Source of the DNA: Nanobdellota archaeon
Lineage (GTDB): Archaea > Nanobdellota > Nanobdellia > Pacearchaeales > GW2011-AR1
Reading direction: 5' to 3'
NCBI GenBank assembly: GCA_018901375.1
Contig: JAHIEP010000158.1
Coordinates: forward strand, 1-7,995
Length of the DNA: 7,995 bases
Positions 5,728-7,995 of the stretch are shown here, in pieces. A program made the position numbers and the translations under genes. The notes under the pieces were generated by a model, which worked only from the letters and a program-made list of their open reading frames with translations, had not been told where the DNA came from and did not search any database. Numbering within the stretch: position 1 is the stretch's first letter; each line of letters opens with the position of its first letter.

Positions 5728-5948
5728 TTTATTTCATGATTCTCAGCAATGCCTTTCTTAATCAAATCACCAATCTCCTTAACGTCATCCTTAGTGAACT
5801 TACTTTTATTAGCAATCACCTCAGCAATCTGTAACTTTCTCAAATGATTTCGCAAAGCTTTTCTAATAACCGCACTCCAATTAACCTCATTAAACTCAGA
5901 AAGCTCTCGCTTCAGATCCTCATCAACAGCCAAAGTTATGTTAACCAT
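5724..5948 (-). CDS. VapB-like antitoxin, ribbon-helix-helix
   Basis: 74 residues. MVNITLAVDEDLKREL is a typical ribbon-helix-helix beta strand and first helix, followed by VNWSAVIRKALRNHL as the second helix (about 22-36) and a Lys/Glu-rich C-terminal tail that would bind the toxin. Antitoxins of this type neutralise their cognate PIN toxin and repress their own promoter. ATG 5948 is chosen over a TTG two codons upstream because a strong TATA box is centred 25.5 bases before it. It overlaps the toxin start by four bases. If the toxin is dead, this gene may be a solitary remnant or regulator. The pair sits between psmA and SBDS, genes that are usually adjacent, suggesting insertion. Confidence 0.85.
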   Translation of the reverse strand: MVNITLAVDEDLKRELSEFNEVNWSAVIRKALRNHLRKLQIAEVIANKSKFTKDDVKEIGDLIKKGIAENHEIK

Positions 5949-5969
5949 ACACAAACACGTGCATACACA

Positions 5970-5985
5970 TATTTAAACTTTCCCC
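5970..5985 (-). promoter_or_regulatory. BRE and TATA box of the toxin-antitoxin pair
   Basis: Minus strand GGGGAAAG (BRE-like, 5978-5985) followed by TTTAAATA (5970-5977), centred 25.5 bases before ATG 5948. It is the clearest BRE-TATA combination in the window and predicts a leaderless vapBC transcript. Confidence 0.7.
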
Positions 5986-6004
5986 TCCATTTTCCCAAAA
6001 AAAA

Positions 6005-6069
6005 CCTGTGTCCTCCGTGTCATTCCGTCCTCGTCCGTGTTCCTTTTTATTTTGCAAACAAGTTACACA
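6005..6069 (-). repeat. Composite CACGGA repeat, copy 2
   Basis: Four units at an even 10-base period (6005-6044) with CCGTG cores on plus, joined to an AT-rich stretch and then GTGTAACTTG (minus strand, 6060-6069). It matches the copy at 1414-1484 in order, orientation and in AAAAAGGAACACGGA across the junction. It occupies most of the space between the psmA stop and the antitoxin promoter. Confidence 0.75.
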
Positions 6070-6086
6070 ACGAACAACCACCTCAC

Positions 6087-6788
6087 CTATTCCCTATCGC
6101 CTCGAGCCCGAAGGACTCGCACATCAAACCTATCCTCACTAAACTCAGCCCCCTGAATCTCCCTAAAAACTTCCATAGCCAACTTAATACCCTCATCACC
6201 AGAAAGCCCCTCAATATATTTCTCCCTCAATATCCGCTTAATCTTCTCATCATTCTCTCCAATCGCATTAGCCTTATATTTCAAATAATTCCCAGTAATA
6301 TCCGTCGTATACAAAACCGGCTCCCCGTGCCCTTCCTGGGCCTTGCCACCAGGCGTAACTCCAGCAAACATCATAGAAACACCAAAAGGTCGAGACCCAC
6401 CATACTGCGTAAACTGTTGCTTAACATCCGCAATATCCCGAACAATCGATTCAGTCGAAGGAGCCGAATCATAAGTCACCCGATGCTGCTGTGCCAAAAC
6501 CCGCGCCCTATCAATCAAAACCCGAGCATCAGAACTTATCCCCGCCGAAACACAAATAATATGCTCATCTATCTCATTAATCTTATTCGCAGACTCTTCA
6601 ACAACCAACCTATCCTTCTTCCTTCGGTCCGAAACAATCACAACAGAATCCTTACAAACAATTCCAATCGAAGCCGAGCCCAACCTAATTGTCTTCTCCG
6701 CATACTCCACTTGCAAAATATGTCCATCAGGCGCAAACATAGTCGCAGCCCTATCATACCCCATTTGCTGATGCTGAATATCTTCCAT
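6087..6788 (-). CDS. psmA: Proteasome subunit alpha
   Basis: 233 residues forming the outer rings of the archaeal 20S proteasome, which gate substrate entry and dock the PAN/Cdc48 ATPases. Seen: the alpha signature GYDRAATMFAPDGHILQVEY at 10-29, Lys69 in SANKI (equivalent to the ATPase-docking Lys66 of Thermoplasma alpha), ISSDARVLIDRAR near 89-101, and TQYGGSRPFGVSMMFAG. As expected for alpha there is no N-terminal catalytic Thr. ATG 6788 is chosen over an upstream in-frame start because MEDIQHQQMGYDR fits the family N-terminus and a TATA box is centred 26.5 bases upstream. The C-terminus (RARGDRE) is shorter than usual by about 10-15 residues and is encoded partly by a palindromic sequence (6104-6120). 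Its neighbours rnp2 and SBDS are its usual archaeal partners. Confidence 0.97.
   Translation of the reverse strand: MEDIQHQQMGYDRAATMFAPDGHILQVEYAEKTIRLGSASIGIVCKDSVVIVSDRRKKDRLVVEESANKINEIDEHIICVSAGISSDARVLIDRARVLAQQHRVTYDSAPSTESIVRDIADVKQQFTQYGGSRPFGVSMMFAGVTPGGKAQEGHGEPVLYTTDITGNYLKYKANAIGENDEKIKRILREKYIEGLSGDEGIKLAMEVFREIQGAEFSEDRFDVRVLRARGDRE
6104..6120 (-). repeat. Small hairpin in the psmA 3' end
   Basis: CGAG-CC-loop CGAA-GG-A-CTCG on plus: a six-pair stem with one bulged base and a tetraloop, ending five codons before the psmA stop. It encodes part of the unusual C-terminal tail. It resembles the GC-rich mini-hairpins in the 4556-4611 array in having a GAAG/CTTC core. Confidence 0.5.
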
Positions 6789-6810
6789 TATAATACTCAA
6801 AAACAACCCT

Positions 6811-6818
6811 TAATAAAA
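6811..6818 (-). promoter_or_regulatory. TATA box of psmA
   Basis: TTTTATTA on the minus strand, centred 26.5 bases before ATG 6788, fits the leaderless spacing of the other genes. A second AT-rich candidate (AGTATAAATT, 6831-6840) would give a leader of about 20 bases, so the choice is not certain. Confidence 0.5.
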
Positions 6819-6857
6819 CTTACTAATTAAAATTTATACTTCGCCGAATAAGTCAAT

Positions 6858-6885
6858 CTAACCACTAATAGCTAACAGCTAACTC
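6858..6885 (-). repeat. TTAGCTG 7-base tandem repeat supplying the rnp2 stop
   Basis: Four heptamers on plus (CTAACCA, CTAATAG, CTAACAG, CTAACTC), the same family as 1499-1526. The rnp2 stop (6872-6874) is the TAG of one unit and its last residues VSC are repeat-encoded. Confidence 0.88.
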
Positions 6886-7204
6886 TCAACCCCTTCAAAG
6901 TCCCCGAAACCTTCTCAATTCTAATCCCCTTAAACGCAAGCGCAGCCCGAACATCCTCCAAAGACTTAACCAAACAACTCCCCACAATATACCCATCCTT
7001 CTTCGCACCCGAAACCCCGAAACCCCGAAACCCCGAAACTCCATAAGAATCTTTGATTCTCATATAAGCCGCCTTCGCTAACCCAAGCACTCCAACATAC
7101 TCCAAAATAGCCACCTCAACCTTAGCATTACTAGCCTTAACCAAAAAATACCGACGCTTATCCCGAACCGACGGCTTAAGTTTTAATTTTTTTACCTTTC
7201 CCAT
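6872..7204 (-). CDS. rnp2: Ribonuclease P protein component 2 (Pop5 family)
   Basis: 110 residues, a protein subunit of archaeal RNase P, which removes the 5' leader of pre-tRNA together with the RNA subunit. Family marks: LKPSVRDKRRYFLVK at the N-terminus (the (P)xxRxKRRY motif), the LGLAKAA segment near 40-46, then GYIVGSCLVKSLEDVRAAL and terminal IRIEKVSGTLKGL. Between the strand AAYMRIKDS and KKDGYIVG lies a Gly/Val/Phe-rich insert (about 54-66) encoded by an 8-base tandem repeat. ATG 7204 is preferred over an in-frame GTG at 7225, with a TATA-like box centred 25.5 bases upstream. The start overlaps the 3' end of the surface-protein gene by 29 bases. Order rnp2-psmA matches the archaeal superoperon; Rpp30 and L15e, often next upstream, are not here. 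Confidence 0.85.
   Translation of the reverse strand: MGKVKKLKLKPSVRDKRRYFLVKASNAKVEVAILEYVGVLGLAKAAYMRIKDSYGVSGFRGFGVSGAKKDGYIVGSCLVKSLEDVRAALAFKGIRIEKVSGTLKGLRVSC
7007..7042 (-). repeat. In-gene 8-base tandem repeat with G-quadruplex motif (rnp2)
   Basis: Three perfect GAAACCCC units and one GAAACTCC on plus, i.e. GGGGTTTC on the coding strand. Four G-runs (7008-7010, 7015-7018, 7023-7026, 7031-7034 as C on plus) separated by 4-base TTTC loops satisfy the classical quadruplex pattern in the mRNA-sense strand. It has no stop codon in any frame and encodes the loop insert SYGVSGFRGFGVSG. Confidence 0.88.
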
Positions 7205-7995
7205 CTTTCTTCTTGCCTTTCCCACTTTTTAATTCCTTCGTCTTCTTCCCCTTCCTCCTCCGAACCACAACCAAAACAACCAAAACCAAAACTCCAACTA
7301 AAACCAAAACAACCCAGAAATAATCTATAATCACCTCGACCTCCGTCTCAACAACTTCCTCCCTAACTACCTCGACAACTTTTTCCTCAATCGGCTCATT
7401 AATCAACTGAATAGTCAACTCAGCCACACCGTCGACGATACTATTCAACTTAACAAATAAATCATAATAATAAGAAGACGTCAAATTCAATCTAGCAGAC
7501 TGCCCAATTCCCAACCTCAACTTCACGGGCTCACTCTCAATCACCAAATCTACATAATCAATCTCAACATTTTCAACAATTAACAAATGCCTCCCTCCCT
7601 TATAATCAAAAATACTAAAATTAACCTTATCATTCTTTTTCAATTTCTTAGTATACCCTACTGTAATTTCACTAACACTTACTTTGTAAACCCCAGAAGA
7701 CGCAGACACAGAGCTCCCCCCTCCGCCCCCGCCCCCAGAACTACTAAAACTAGGAGCAACAGCCGGCGCCGTAATCACAAAACTATTTTCAGACGAGCCA
7801 TTTACATTTCCAGCAAAATCACTACAATTAATTCTCCAAGCATAAGTCCCCGGAGTAAAGACCCGGCTAAAACTCTGACCCAAAGAAACATTCACAGAAG
7901 AATTCGTAGAACTAATTATACCGTCGACAATTAAACTACAATTCGCAAGATTATCATCACTAACATTAAATCCAAAAATCTTAGAAACAGAATTA
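7176..7995 (-). CDS. Secreted surface protein with C-terminal membrane anchor (partial, 5' end outside window)
   Basis: The frame is open to the right edge, so at least 272 residues are visible and the start is beyond it; an internal GTG at 7895 is not a convincing start. Visible parts: an Ig/beta-sandwich-type segment (VSDDNLANCSLIVDG, then GTYAWRINCSDFAGNVNGSS) with two Cys and many N-glycosylation sequons; a Ser/Gly linker with seven consecutive Gly; a beta-rich membrane-proximal domain (SGVYKVSVSEITVGYTKKL through YYYDLFVKLNSI); an acidic EV-rich stalk; one transmembrane helix of about 20 residues (encoded near 7263-7322); and a strongly basic Lys/Gly cytoplasmic tail. This type I topology and domain order is familiar from Woesearchaeota-like genomes. 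Specific function is unknown. The basic tail overlaps the rnp2 start. Confidence 0.8.
   Translation of the reverse strand, partial: NSVSKIFGFNVSDDNLANCSLIVDGIISSTNSSVNVSLGQSFSRVFTPGTYAWRINCSDFAGNVNGSSENSFVITAPAVAPSFSSSGGGGGGGSSVSASSGVYKVSVSEITVGYTKKLKKNDKVNFSIFDYKGGRHLLIVENVEIDYVDLVIESEPVKLRLGIGQSARLNLTSSYYYDLFVKLNSIVDGVAELTIQLINEPIEEKVVEVVREEVVETEVEVIIDYFWVVLVLVGVLVLVVLVVVRRRKGKKTKELKSGKGKKKDGKGKKIKT
7226..7240 (-). promoter_or_regulatory. Candidate BRE/TATA of rnp2 inside the surface-protein gene
   Basis: Minus strand CGAAGG followed by ATTAAAAA (7226-7233), centred 25.5 bases before ATG 7204. Its spacing matches the other genes, but it lies in Lys-rich coding DNA, where A-rich matches arise easily, so it is weaker than the intergenic boxes. 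Confidence 0.4.

Noticed and set aside
5844..6830. 328-codon open frame on the plus strand
   Set aside because: It lies antisense to psmA, vapB and intergenic repeats. Its translation is Asn/Arg/Ser/Pro/Ile-rich without any domain, as expected from the C/A-rich complement of GT-rich coding strands.
5549..7928. Recurring ACCGTCGAC strings on plus
   Set aside because: They occur in phase within coding sequence (GTCGACGGT, Val-Asp-Gly) and are explained by codon use, not a binding site.

Overview
The window is from an AT-rich archaeon, most likely a DPANN lineage related to Pacearchaeota/Woesearchaeota. I base this on the 16S rRNA 5' portion at the left edge, the archaeal proteasome alpha, SBDS and RNase P Pop5 genes, TATA boxes instead of Shine-Dalgarno sites, and a C-terminal surface-protein architecture I associate with those genomes. 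The lineage call comes from reading the 16S by eye, not from a tree. Every supported gene is on the minus strand. The plus strand is strikingly C- and A-rich, which creates long meaningless antisense open frames.

Layout in transcription order, from high to low coordinates. A secreted, membrane-anchored surface protein runs in from beyond the right edge. It overlaps the start of rnp2 (RNase P Pop5 subunit). psmA (proteasome alpha) follows, then a vapBC-type toxin-antitoxin pair whose PIN toxin is frameshifted, then SBDS (ribosome maturation). The block rnp2-psmA-SBDS is a remnant of the conserved archaeal exosome/proteasome superoperon, with the toxin-antitoxin pair wedged into it. After SBDS come a four-helix-bundle protein of the S23 family, an 866-residue P-type cation ATPase, and a roughly 700-base region. 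That region holds repeats, a decapitated PIN-domain fragment, a possible 32-codon ORF and the rRNA promoter and leader. The 16S rRNA gene then runs out of the left edge.

Two themes stand out. First, six of six well-defined protein starts have an archaeal TATA-like box centred 25.5-26.5 bases upstream of the ATG, so this looks like a leaderless-transcript genome where nearly every gene has its own promoter. Second, very short tandem or palindromic repeats are seeded through the region. GC-rich 7- and 8-base repeats with no stop codon in any frame sit inside genes (two in the ATPase, one in rnp2, where it also forms a G-quadruplex motif). Repeats containing TAG sit at gene 3' ends and supply the actual stop codons of the ATPase, rnp2 and SBDS. 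A third, composite CACGGA repeat family follows the ends of psmA and the ATPase, and one copy borders the PIN fragment. These repeats appear to be reshaping gene ends and surface loops.
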